This document shows, piece by piece, positions 38,601 to 50,062 of a stretch of 64,000 bases of DNA (within the stretch, counting starts at the first letter, position 1; every line of letters begins with the position of its first letter). Under the pieces are notes generated by a model. It worked only from the letters and a program-made list of their open reading frames with translations, was not told the DNA's origin and did not search any database. This DNA is from Brachypodius melanocephalos (Eukaryota; Chordata; Aves; Passeriformes; Pycnonotidae), in assembly GCA_013398615.1 (NCBI GenBank), contig VZSR01002420.1, positions 397,613-461,612 on the forward strand, read 5' to 3'. A program made the position numbers and the translations under genes.

Positions 38601-41600
38601 CTGTAGTAGTAGCTTTAGAGTCTGAGGCCTTTGCAAAGAATTTTATTAAAGTTTATTTTGCTGGGAAAATTGATGGGTGTGGGAATGAGATGAAGCAAAA
38701 CTGGTAGGAAAAGGTTTCCAGGCCGTGTGAAGCAGCTGAGGTGAGATGGAATGATGGTGCATTTCTGCCACTGGCTGTCACTCTGCTCTCCAGTCTGTGC
38801 AGGCATCCTTCACAGGCTGCCACCTATGTGTTGTAAACAGCCCTGAGGAAAGGAAAAAGTGGCTGAAAGATTTCAAGTGTCATGACTGAGCTAGCAGGAA
38901 ATCAAATTAGGCTCAGAGAGCCATTTTGTCATGGCAGAAGAGAGAGGAGGGATCTAGAAACACACTGTGTATTGTGTGCTGGGCTGGCATTACATGAGGA
39001 ACAGCCAGACAGAGCTAGAGGAGCATAAATCAAGTAAGAGTGACTTGGGAAATGGAAGCTTTTTTTTGATGTCTGTAGCATGAGGTGCAGCACTGAATCA
39101 TGGTGTATTAATTTTATCTTTATTGTTTTTCCCTGTGTTTGTTTCATGTTTTCGGTAAAGCATGAAGAAGTTTTAGCAGCAGCACGGGCCATACCATCAC
39201 TACCTGACTTAGCCAAGACTTAAATAAATTTGTTTGGTAGATGGAGTAGTAGAATATAGGAAGTGCATAGATATTGAGAAAATAATAGAGTTTTCTTCCC
39301 CACATAAAATAAAGGCCGTGTTCCACGTTGCTTTCAAACACCAGACATAACTTTCCATCCTCCAGGGTTTAGCAACCCCCTTGTGTGTTTGGAGTTTTTA
39401 AAGGTGTGATGGGAGGGTTGTTGCAGTGGGTCTTGGGTGGCCACAGAGGAGGATACAGTGGGTGTGTCCTCACAAGGACTCATTCCCCAGAGTGAAGGTG
39501 ACATAGGAGTAACAGTGGTGCTGTTCCTTGTAATCTCACATAATCTCTTGATCTTGTCACATAGGAGCACTTGTACTTAGACTAATCATGATCGGGCCAG
39601 TATCGAGCGGCCTGAGAAAACCAGAATTCAAGTGTGTTCCATCCCACACTCAGTCTAAATGCTGTAAAAATTTCCAAACAGTTAAGGATGATAAGCAGTT
39701 GTGTGATAATTAGTCTTTTCTACAGCTTGACGTTTGTGTGGGTGATGGGCTTTTGATGATCTTCCTGTTTTCCTGTCTAAAGGGAATTTCAGCACTGTAG
39801 GAGGTCTGTGTCCATTAGAAGGGCCGAGTCATGATGACTTTTTTCTTCCTTCCTTTTATTTACTTGGATGTGGTACAAGTGTGCATGGCTCCTGAAGTAG
39901 CAAAATGAATAGCTCACAGGAGAGCCTCATTAGTCTTGAAATTAAAATAATTGAGTTCTTTTAGCTTATTAGTGCTTAAGAATAGCCTTCTCTAAGTCCA
40001 TTACCTCTGGGATAAAAGCCGTATTTGCAGCTGAATAAGCAGCATGTACAACATGACTTGTTGCTAGGGAAAGAGGCTTTCTTAGTTCTTCACCAGGCTT
40101 GTGTAGTAGAGAAAAACTGAATGACCTCAAACTGCATTCCTGAAATCCTCTTTACTCTTCAGTTGGCAGTCTGAAAATATTTCCATAAGTGACTCTGGCT
40201 TCCTGGAGCTGCTCTCGTTCCTCTTCCAGCTCGGACAGTCAGTGATGTGGGAAAGAAGCTCTTTCTGCCTGCTGAGTCCAATCTATGATGGCAACGCTCA
40301 CTTGTTTTTAATGGGTTGAACCCTGGTTTCTGTGGAGTCATTGATGCAAGCCTCTGTCAAGAACAATTCCAAGGTTCTTTAAATAGACCAAACAAGGTAA
40401 AAATGTGTTGAGAGGAACCTTGCCAGACTGCCTTTAAGCAAGACATTTAATTCTCTATCAGCAACGAGGCACATAAAAATAATTTTGCTCTATTAACAGC
40501 CAAAGTTTCTGACAATTGTACAGAACACAGTGCAATAGAGAAGAAACTGAGATGGTGCTGTACTGGTTAGTGCAAGAAACATGAACACAGCAGGTCAACA
40601 TCAGTGCCTTTCTACAGCTTGGGTTTATCAAATGAGTCCTTTTTCTGCATTGGGAATGAGGGTAGCTCAGTTTAAGAAATTAAGGAGTTTATAGTGGGTG
40701 GGAGAGACAGTTTTTAAAAGCCAAAGTGCCAAAAAGGGCTTGGTGGTTATTGTTCTGACACCTGCTGTCTTACTTTCAAATGTCTGTAGCAAAGACTTTG
40801 CACAGGGCAGTGGGGATGAGGACAGGCTGCAGTTCCCTTCATATTGGCATGATATTAATAATGAAGAGGGACAGAAGCCCCAAAGTCTTGACAGTGTCTG
40901 TCATATGTGTCCTTACCCACCCTTTGGATAGATGCTGTAGCTGTCTCAGTTCAATAATAGAGGATGAGAATCCCACAAGGCTGATGGTGACTGTCATTTG
41001 TTTGGCTGGCACTCATATTTAAGAGGCATCTTGGTCAGAAATGCCTGAAGTCTTGAACAGGTGGTCCAGAAGAGGTGTGTATCAGTTAAAAGGCCCTGAA
41101 AATCAGTGACAAGGACTGTGGACTGCATATTTTACAGGAGTGTTTACAGGCTTTGGTACTTGCTCTGGTTTTCTTAGATCATAAAGCCATTTGTGTTTGA
41201 AAATAATTTTCTTTATCCTCAGTTCTTCTTAGCATTCAAAACATGAAATCTTTGAATAAATGGGAACACAAGCCTTTATCTTATACTCAAGAGGGAGGTC
41301 ATTAAATTGTGGTACAAATTCATGTTTCAAAATGAAAACCTACTCAATCCCCTAGAATGGAATATCATCACATCAGTTGATCTTCTCTGCTTTAGAGGTG
41401 AAAGAGAAAAGAAAAGAGACCTGGAGGAATCATTGATACCAACTCTTCTTAGGAGCTAGAAAAGAAGATGGTTTAGACATGGGTTTCAAATTCACAGTTG
41501 TGGGAAAGACTTTTGTTCCTTAACATAAAACCTGCTAAAAATAGATGGATACTGTGGCTTCAGATGAGCTTGCTGCTGTTTGTGTTTGAGTGACTGTATG

Positions 41601-44600
41601 TTGATCATCTTGCAATTCAGTGGAGCTCTCAGGCTGCAGAGCTTTCTTGTTCTGCTTTGCTAAGTCTATTCCACAGGGTCCCACTTCTTGGTTGGTGCTC
41701 TGATAATGGATCATAGCCGTAGAAATTTTGATCATTTGCTTCATTCTGCATAGCTCTAAGCCTTGCTTCAGACACCTCTGCTGATGTAGGCAGAAACTTA
41801 ATCTGAAAGTCTTCTGTCTTTGAAGTTCAGGCTGTTGGCTCAGTGGCACTCTCAGTTGGACTAGATTTTCGTAGTAGATATATATTTAAATGTTTGTTGG
41901 GCTAAATACCAAGTCTTTGTGAAAGGTTCCTAGCTGGATGGATGGGATCTGGGATGTGAGATGCTGGCTTTTGTGCATCTGAATGCATGCACAAAACAAC
42001 AGTTTGTGAACAAATATGGAAACCGTAGCAGTGTAATTCCTTTCCCCTCAGACAAATGTTTCTGAGGACAGCTGTTTAATGAAAAATCTTGGAATGTCAG
42101 AAATCTTGCCTTTCCAAGAAAGCAGCCCTTCATTTCAATCCCTCATGAAACTCCCAAAATCTGCCTGTAAGTCTAGGTGTCTTTTTTTGAGTTGCTATGA
42201 GACAGCAGCAGTGTGCCTGCTTTCCCCAGGGTATCCATCCAGCCATTTAAAATGACCCAGCCAGTTTGTGTTCAGTACTTCCTTGACGATTGTAGATCTA
42301 AAATGTACAAAATAGCAAAACTGGAGGAGGAAACTAATGGAGAGAGCACCAAAGCTATAAATATGAGATGCTGTTTGTCAAAATTGATGCTAACATTTTT
42401 ACAACATGATTTGATTGATGTAACACTTCAAACAGCAGCCTTGATCAGGATGCTTTTGTGAACAAGATAATTTATCTCAGCAAATGCGTTCACATAAATG
42501 TTTTTAAATGAAAGGCGTGATAAATCTGTCTAGAGCCTGCACACAATAGAGCTGCCAAACCTGCCACCTGTTAAAGCTTTTAATGAACTGTTCTGTATTT
42601 AACAGAAAAAGTTTAATTAATGTTGTCACTTTCCTTTGCTGAGGCTTTCCTCATCTCAGGCACTCTGAGGTATCGTGTAGTGAATGCTTCTGAGTGGAGC
42701 AGCTCTGGTGTTTCAATTAGAATTTCAGCAAACCAGTGAAGAAGCCATTAAATCTTAAATGTGTCTTTTGTGCAGCACAGCCACAAGGGCAGGCCTTTTG
42801 TCCAAAGCCACAGGGAGACCTGTGTTTTCTTGGGAGTCAAAGGATGCCCAGCCTCATGTTATGTTGTTAGATTAATGGGAATTAGTTGCTCTGGATTTTC
42901 TAAATGGAAGGTGATGTTTCTGAGAGTAAACCAAAAATGTGCCAGGATGTTATGCTTCAATGTGTGTGAGAGAGAAAGCCTTTGAGTGCAGTAAGACCTC
43001 TAAGACACGGGTTGTTGGAGGTTTTTCTGTAGCAGGTGGGAAAAATATTCACAAATCTTTCTCCAGCCCTCTTGTAGGTACTGCAAGGTCTCTGCAGAAT
43101 CTTCTCCTTTGGGAACCCCAGCAGGATGCTTTTTCTTATGCTCTTCAGTGAATTCCCACTCTTTTTCTTTCATCCAGAAACGTACTGGATGCTCGCTGTG
43201 TAGATCCTTGGTTGACTTTGATTTACTGTGGATGTGGAAAACATTTCTGGCTGAGTAAACAATACTGAACATTTAGTTAAGCTGTGTAATGACCAGACTG
43301 AAGCTCAATGATGTTGCAGAAGGGATGTAGAAGGGCAGAAAGGAGCTAGAAAAAGTAAAAGCAGGGGGTAAGGAGGTAGAATAGAAAGCGAGAAGGCTGT
43401 GTAGAGATTTGTGAGGTACGTGGGTAGAGTTAGGAGTGTGATCAGTAATAGCCATTGGTAGCAGCACTGGTGTTGTAAAATTATACTCTTTAAGAATAGT
43501 AATGAAATGTCATTGATTACCTTCATCATGTGTTCTGGCTTCAGAAAGCAGCCCGTGAAAGCATCCTCAAGCTAGTGACTCAAGCGGATATCAGAATTTA
43601 GGAGCTTTTCTGTTTTTCTTTTGGCTGAGTTACATTTTGTCCCAGGAGACAAAATAATGGGATAGTTTTCACAAACTATTATAAACTTGAGACATACCCT
43701 TCTTTTTTTTTTTTTTGCCACATCCTAATTGGTACCTGGGTTTCCCATGATGATCCCGGCTCCAGCTGGAGTCACTATGCTCTATAGCTGTGAGCATGCC
43801 AGAAAATGGGGCCAAAGTAAAGTTTTACTTGCAGATTGGTGGGTTGGCTAATTTGACATGTTTGCCCTGTGTTTTCACTTTGGAGAAAACAAATGTGCAA
43901 CAGAAATAAATGTGCATCTAGAAATGCTTAAAGCTTCTGGAGCTGTCTCTCAAAAAAAGCAGATTCCAAAGTGTTGACAGCAGATGACTGATATGGACTA
44001 CTTTTTCTTAATAGTTGGAAGAAAGGCCCCTTTTCAACAATAGCTCCAGGCAGGGACCAGTTCAGTGGCCAAAATATTCCTGTGTTTGCCAGAAAACCTG
44101 GAGCTTTGTTTCTGTTCACCTGCTGTGTAAACACTGCTTGGTTTCTCCTCTTCCATAAACTGCATTTCTTCCTCTTGCTTTTGTAAAGGCTTCTGCAGTT
44201 TCTCCTGCAGACTGTGAAGGCCTTCATGGTCATTTATATTTTGATAACTTATTAAAATAGCAACATGGAATCTAAGGTATTTTTATTAATACGGTTGGAA
44301 CAGAGCAGCTGCTGGAGTGCAGTTAATAATGCTGGCCTCCAGTCACCCTGAATCCATTTTTACTCCAGACTGTCTGGCACTCTGCTAGATACACCCCCCT
44401 CAACAGATCTGCAGAAAGCTTATCACACTGTCTTGTGGAAAAGCAGATAAATGATGGTTTGATATTTAAATCTGTGAAATTTTTAAAAGCTGTAATAAGC
44501 CCAAGTACACTGAGTTATTCTTGCTGTATGTTTACAGAGTGTTGTAAATACAATTGGTGGTGGTATTCAGAGAACAGTATAAAAACCTAGATTATGAGAG

Positions 44601-46194
44601 TCTTATTTATTCTCAGTGAAGTAAGTGCTATTTTGAGACAGCACAGTCTTGAAAAATATTGCCTATTTTTAAAATATATCTCTAATTAAAAAGGTCAGCC
44701 TCACTGCAGACCCTGGTAAGATGCAGGAGCAAGTCCTGGAAATATTTGCATATAGAGGGAGCAGCTTTATGGCTCAGCCTTGGCTTTGGTATGGTCTCCC
44801 ATAGTGTAGTAGCAAACTCTCAAAAGAGAGATCCAAGATGAAACAACAGGTCAATTAAACTAGCACTGAGAGGAATTGTTTGTGCTGGTCCTTGAGTGGT
44901 TGTTGACTTACCCCAGGTTGGTTTTGTGGTACACATCAGTTCATGGAGCTGAACTGATCTCAACAACTTGCCACAACTTGAAATAGTTCTGAATGCACCT
45001 TGTGCCGGTTGAAGATTATGAAGAAACCACGTGTACACAAAACCCCCACAGCCTAACTTGTGCAAGCAGAATTGCAGAAATGTGCATGTGTTCTACACAA
45101 CTGAACTGATTCACTGACTGGTACCTGACTTGACCTAAACTAACTCCTACTGAACCCTGCCTTGATTTTGTACTTACTTAAATGGGGGATTATCTGGCAC
45201 CTTTTCTTACATAGCTTGTAATTTAAGCATTGCCCTCAAAAAACATGTTATTAATACACTAATAAGACTAATAATAAACAGCTAAATCTCATGTAAAAGC
45301 TATAAAAGTGTGTGATTCAGATCAGTTATAAAGATGAAACTATCCAAGAACTCCAGTTTCAAATTGGAAACAGTATCACAGAATGAATGAAGCAAATGAA
45401 GATTAATGAAGAGTAAGATGTGGAAATACCTACTGCACACAAATGCAGGAGTAGTAATTTGGTATCAGGGAATCTGAGTTTTCCAGTTGTGTTCACTGTT
45501 TAGGTGGCATCTATTTTGTGTAGGTAGAACAAAAGACATGATCCTAGTCTCCCCCTGAGATAGAATCACTGCTACTTAATGTAATCCCTTAAACAAGGAC
45601 CAACAGACTATCTTACACAGATGCCAGAAAGCCAAATTAGCTATTTATTCTGTGAGATAGTGGTATTTGTATTGTAGCAGCACTTTTAAAGCCATGCTCA
45701 TAAAACATTTTCTATGTAGATTAAATAGAAATAATGTGTAGTTGTTAAATCAGCAAGCAGTCTAGTCATTAAAAAGCTTTGCAAAACAAGTAGATAACCC
45801 TTGCCATTAACCTCTGAAATTTTTCCATGTGAAACTAATTTTTTTTCTTCCCATAAAAAAACTGCAAGATGGTAACTCACATAAGTTAGGCAGATTTCCA
45901 TGAAATGTTCTTGTTAGACAAAAGCTGACAAGAATATTTGGACAGGGAAAAACCCAGCTTTGGTGGAATTGTAATCCCATTTCCATGTCTCTCTGCCACC
46001 TTTTTTATGCTGTGAAAGTTGCACTTTATGTGTAATTTTTAGGAAAGCTGCAGCAACTTTAACCTTTGCTACACATTGACATGGAAATTAATTGTTCTAG
46101 GTGGGGTAGTCGGCCATATACAGGTTTCCTGGAAAAAACATGGAGTTGGCTTGTCCCATGGATCCAGCCTGTTGTGATCCCTCTTCAGAGTCTT

Positions 46195-46970
46195 CCTACT
46201 CTCCAGCAGATAAACACCACTTGTAGCCATCTGCCAGCTGGATTTAACTCCCATTTATATCATTCTTTGTGCCCTGCCATCCAGGCAGTTTTTTAACCCA
46301 ATGAAGAGTGCCTCCATCCAAGCCAGGAGCAACCAGTTTCTCCAGGAGGATGTTGTGGGAAACTGTGTCAAAGGTTTTATTAATGTCTTAAATGAGCATC
46401 CACAGCCTTTTCCTCATTAAGAGGGTCTCCTTGTCATAGAGGGAAATCAGGTTAGCTGACCTGCCTTTCAGAAATCCGTGCTGGCTGGTTCTGATCCCAA
46501 AGGAGGGATTGAGTACGTCAGCCTTTTCTTCATCCTTTGTCATTGTGTTTTACCCCACATCCCGTAAAGGGTGGAGATTTTCCTTAGCCCTCCTTCATTG
46601 CTAATGGATTTGTACAATAATTTTTACTGTCTTTTACAGCCAGATTAAATTCTAGTTGAGTTTTGGGCCTTCTAATTTACTCTCTGCATAATCTCACCAC
46701 ATCCTTGTAAATCCTTCTGAGTTGCCTGGTGCTACTTCCAAACATCATAAACTCTTCTTCTTTTTTCCTCTCTGTTCACCCAGGCTGGTGGTCTTCTTCA
46801 CCAGCTTGTCTTTTGGCACATGGGGACGGCCTGCTTCTGCATCTTTAGGTTTCCTGCTTTAAAAATGTCCAGCCTTCCTTGAGTCCTTTGCCCTTCAGGA
46901 ATTTCTCACAGGGGATTCACGTCAACCAGGCTTCTAAACAGGCCAGAGTCTCTCTCACAGTGTTGCTGTA
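46195..46970 (-). mobile_element. CR1 LINE fragment, ORF2 endonuclease-RT linker to RT (antisense, decayed)
   Basis: Minus-strand reading gives CR1 ORF2 landmarks in order from right to left. A linker resembling REIRRAKAQLELNLA appears near 46.69-46.62 kb as a degraded MQRVN.KAQNSTRI frame. MTKDEEKADVLN lies at about 46546-46508. A CLTNLISLYDKVTRL-like segment lies near 46.46-46.42 kb. KTFDTVSHNIL lies at about 46380-46346. GVKSSWQMATSGV lies at about 46254-46216 and precedes the usual PQGSVLG motif, which is lost. Stops and frameshifts make it non-functional. The subfamily appears different from the copy at 23.4 kb, because the linker and RT spellings differ. Both ends are truncated and the borders are approximate. 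Confidence 0.88.
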
Positions 46971-47412
46971 TCTGTCCAGACTGTCACTGGAGAGCTTTGT
47001 ATATAAATGAGAGGTCGTACTTGAAATTTTCCCCTTCTCAAATATTATCCTTTTGGGGAATTATTGCATTGTTTTGACCTAGATGTTCTCAGGACTGGGA
47101 GTAGATAAATTTCCTTTGCAGAAGAGATCTGTAAAGTAAGACTTGGTCCTTTGTGTTCTGGTGCTTTGTTGACTTTTTATCTTGGGAACATTTATCTAGT
47201 TAAAAGCTGAATTTCTTACTGATCAGAGATACTGGAAGTATTTTTCCTGTAGTAGAAATCTCTAGAAAGTTCAGTAGTGCCCGGTTCCATTTTTGTGCTG
47301 ATCAAAACTTGATAACCATTGCAAAGCCTAGTTTTATCAAAACTTCCATGAGTGCATGTAATAATGATCTCAGCTTGTATTCATGAGTTCTTAGACACAG
47401 TGCACTCTCTGA

Positions 47413-47438
47413 ATTTATGTATTTATGTATTTATTTAG
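47413..47438. repeat. Short (TTTATGTA)n tandem repeat
   Basis: About three copies of an 8-bp TTTATGTA unit, the last one degenerate (TATTTATTT). Minor low-complexity sequence. Confidence 0.7.
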
Positions 47439-49120
47439 CCTTTGGAGAATACCAAGGGACAGTTTCTGTGAGTAATGTGGCAACTGCAGAGTGGGTTCCA
47501 CAGGAAGGCAGCTCTTGCTCCTGAACCCTGTGACAGGTTCTCCTCTCTTACCTGAGCTCAGTCTTACCATAGCTGTTTCTTTTCTCTTGCCCTTACTAGA
47601 GAAGTCAAAACCACAGGCATGCAATATGGATTCTAGCTGCTGGGTTTAGGCAGACCTAATTTTTTTGAGCTGTCAATGGCTTAAGTTGGCATGAACTTGC
47701 TTTCTCTTGTGGGACAAATAAGGGAGTTTTTGCCTAGTGGCTGCTGAAGCCAAGATTGCTTCATTCTTGAGGAAAGAAGTTTCTTTCAAGCAGAGAAGCA
47801 CTCAACCATTAAGTGAAATGCCTGACAGAAGAGAAGGAGAAAAATCTTTAAAGGAACTGTAGTCACATAGTAATAAAACTGTCAGCTCTATCTCTCATGT
47901 CAGAATAAATATTTTGGTGTTTCATATCAGGCAAACAGTATAGATGGTATTTGCCACCAGGGGAAAATATTTACCTTTTTTTAATATATATATTAAGCTA
48001 TCAGGTAGGTTTGAACATTGCTTTAGGTAAAGGAAAAAGATCTCTTTATGCTCCTGTTTGCAGAGTTTCTGAGAACTAAGCAATAGTTCTCATTCTTCAA
48101 CAGAAACAAACTCTAGAAATGTGCTAACTTAGTGGGACAGGAAAATGTCAAATGCAACGGTATTTACGCCAGAAAAATGTATGCTGTGTAATGGCTTGAT
48201 TTCATCCAACCAACCCTGGGTTTTTTGGTTTTTTTGGTGATTTCTCTTTCCTTCTTTTCATTCCTGGCATGTTGCTCCCTAGAATCTAAAAAGTCACCCC
48301 CAGCCATTGTTTTCTCCTTGTATGTATTGCAAAACTGTAAATGGCTGCAATAACCATGAGCCGAGGCGTGTATCACCTCATCCGGTAAATGTACTTCTTC
48401 CAATGCTTTGGTTCTTTAAGTGGTATAAAAATCCATTCTTATGATAAAAATTTAAAAAATCTGCACTGAGCTGGGGTTTGGAGCCTGCTGGAGAACTTGC
48501 TCAGGCCCTGTTTGAAATACAAATATTTCTGTGTAGGCAGTCAGATGAAAGGGCTGGCTTTCAGAGTTGCTGTGCCCTTTTTCAGCGAGTGATTTCACTG
48601 GGATCTTGGAAATGAATTGGAATGGTGGTAGCAGAGTTGAATTTTTAAAAAACCACTGCAGTCAAACTGCTTGTGTTGAGCATAGTGCAGGTTTCATTCA
48701 TTCATTACTGGCCTCAGTACGAGTGGATTTCTGTCTGTGCTGTAAATCTTCCTCCTGACCTCATGTCTGTAGGCTCCTGACAGTGCAAAGGGCTCTCTTG
48801 GACTTGAGATCTATTTTTGTGGTGGCTTAAAAGCAGAAAGAGCAATGTGAGGAAGAAGAATTTATAAATAACTGGTAACAACTTGCATGTTCTTTCTCAT
48901 TCTTTGCTATGCATCACTTATTTATGAATTCACAGGACATGTGCACATCTGTATATACATTTAGAAATATACCTGTGAATATGTACCACATATGTTACTT
49001 AATTTACATTGATTAACAGGCTTCTCTGTGGAATACAGTAGATGCCTTTCTACGGTGACCTCGTAAATACTAGTGATGTTGTGAGTATTATTCACTAAAA
49101 GTAGTATTTTTCAGTTTAAG

Positions 49121-49360
49121 ATGCCATCTGAGCTGAAGTGCACTGTTGTTCCAAAGTTTGACAGCCCAGACTTTCCAGAAACAGGAACAGTGGCAAAAGA
49201 AACCACAGAACACTGCTGTGTTGGATGTGGCTGTGAGTCATACAGAAGACACAAGTACCCAAAGATCCCTTCTGCCTCTTCATCCCCTCCATCAGCTGCC
49301 TCTTTCCTGGCTGATGACCTTCCTATCTCTCTGAAAGTGGATGTGATGAGTTTTCCATGA
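49121..49360 (+). other. Unexplained 79-codon ORF inside the ARHGAP24 intron
   Basis: An ATG-to-TGA frame encodes 79 residues. It begins MPSELKCTVVPKFDSPDF, has a cysteine-rich centre (CCVGCGC) and a Ser/Pro-rich stretch, and ends in SLKVDVMSFP. Residue composition and codon choice look more protein-like than other open frames in this intron. A pyrimidine-rich TATTTTTCAG lies just before the ATG and could act as a splice acceptor. In-frame TGA codons bound it at 49082-49084 and 49358-49360. The opposite strand is also open (49111-49521), which weakens the case. I recognise no family. It could be an alternative exon, a decayed retrocopy fragment or chance. I do not claim a gene. Confidence 0.25.
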
Positions 49361-49802
49361 AGCCACAAAACCAGACATGTAAATGGAGCACTTAACTTGA
49401 AAGTTGAAGTAGAATTCAGTGATCTTTGATAAATAATCAAAGCTGGAAGGGCAAGAAGAACATCTGTTATAACTGCTGGTGCTATGTGCTTCTCATCCTT
49501 TTTTGAGGGGTAGCAGGACAAATTAGAGCAAGCAAATAGCCCTGTGGAAGTGTACTAGGATAAAACTTGAAAACATTATTTTGGCAAGAAAGCACTTAAT
49601 TGCCTCATGTCTCTATGTGTTTGTTGAGTAAAATCTATCCCGAGATATATAAAATCATGTATTTGTCTCCACACTTGCCAATCAGCATCTTCAAAGCATT
49701 GGAATTCCTTGTATCATGAACTTTCTTGGGCAAAACCTGGTTATCTCTTGGACAAGGTGGTAAGTCTGCTTCAGAAAACGGAGTTTAAATAAGGCAGGGG
49801 AG

Positions 49803-50062
49803 AGTGTACCGAGGGAACAGTAATGGAGCAGAGCCGGCAGGAGGCACAGGGTCGCTTCCCTGTTGCAGTGTGTTGTTACACGGAGCGTGCAAACAGAAAT
49901 ACCATCTGTCAGCTGCTCCTCATTGAGCACTTGTGCAGCGGCCATCCTGTCTCCTCTTCTGTGCTTCCTCCCGAAGTTCAGCTGCTGAATGGTGCTGAAA
50001 ATGTTTTGAGGGAGCAGCGTGGGAGAAAACATCTATTTGTGCAAGGCTGGATCATGCTGTGA
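49803..50062. promoter_or_regulatory. Candidate intronic regulatory block with clustered E-boxes
   Basis: This 260-bp stretch is less AT-rich than its surroundings and keeps about eight CpGs by hand count, unusual for neutral intron sequence here. Four CANNTG E-boxes fall within 82 bp: CATCTG at 49903-49908, CAGCTG at 49910-49915, CACTTG at 49928-49933 and CAGCTG at 49979-49984. Such clusters are bound by bHLH factors, and CAGCTG is the preferred site of myogenic and related factors. That is family knowledge, not shown here. No repeat or coding match explains the block. Enhancer status is inference. Confidence 0.35.

Noticed and set aside
49111..49521. 136-codon minus-strand open frame
   Set aside because: It overlaps the 79-codon + strand ORF in antisense. 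Its composition is less protein-like and no family is recognisable.
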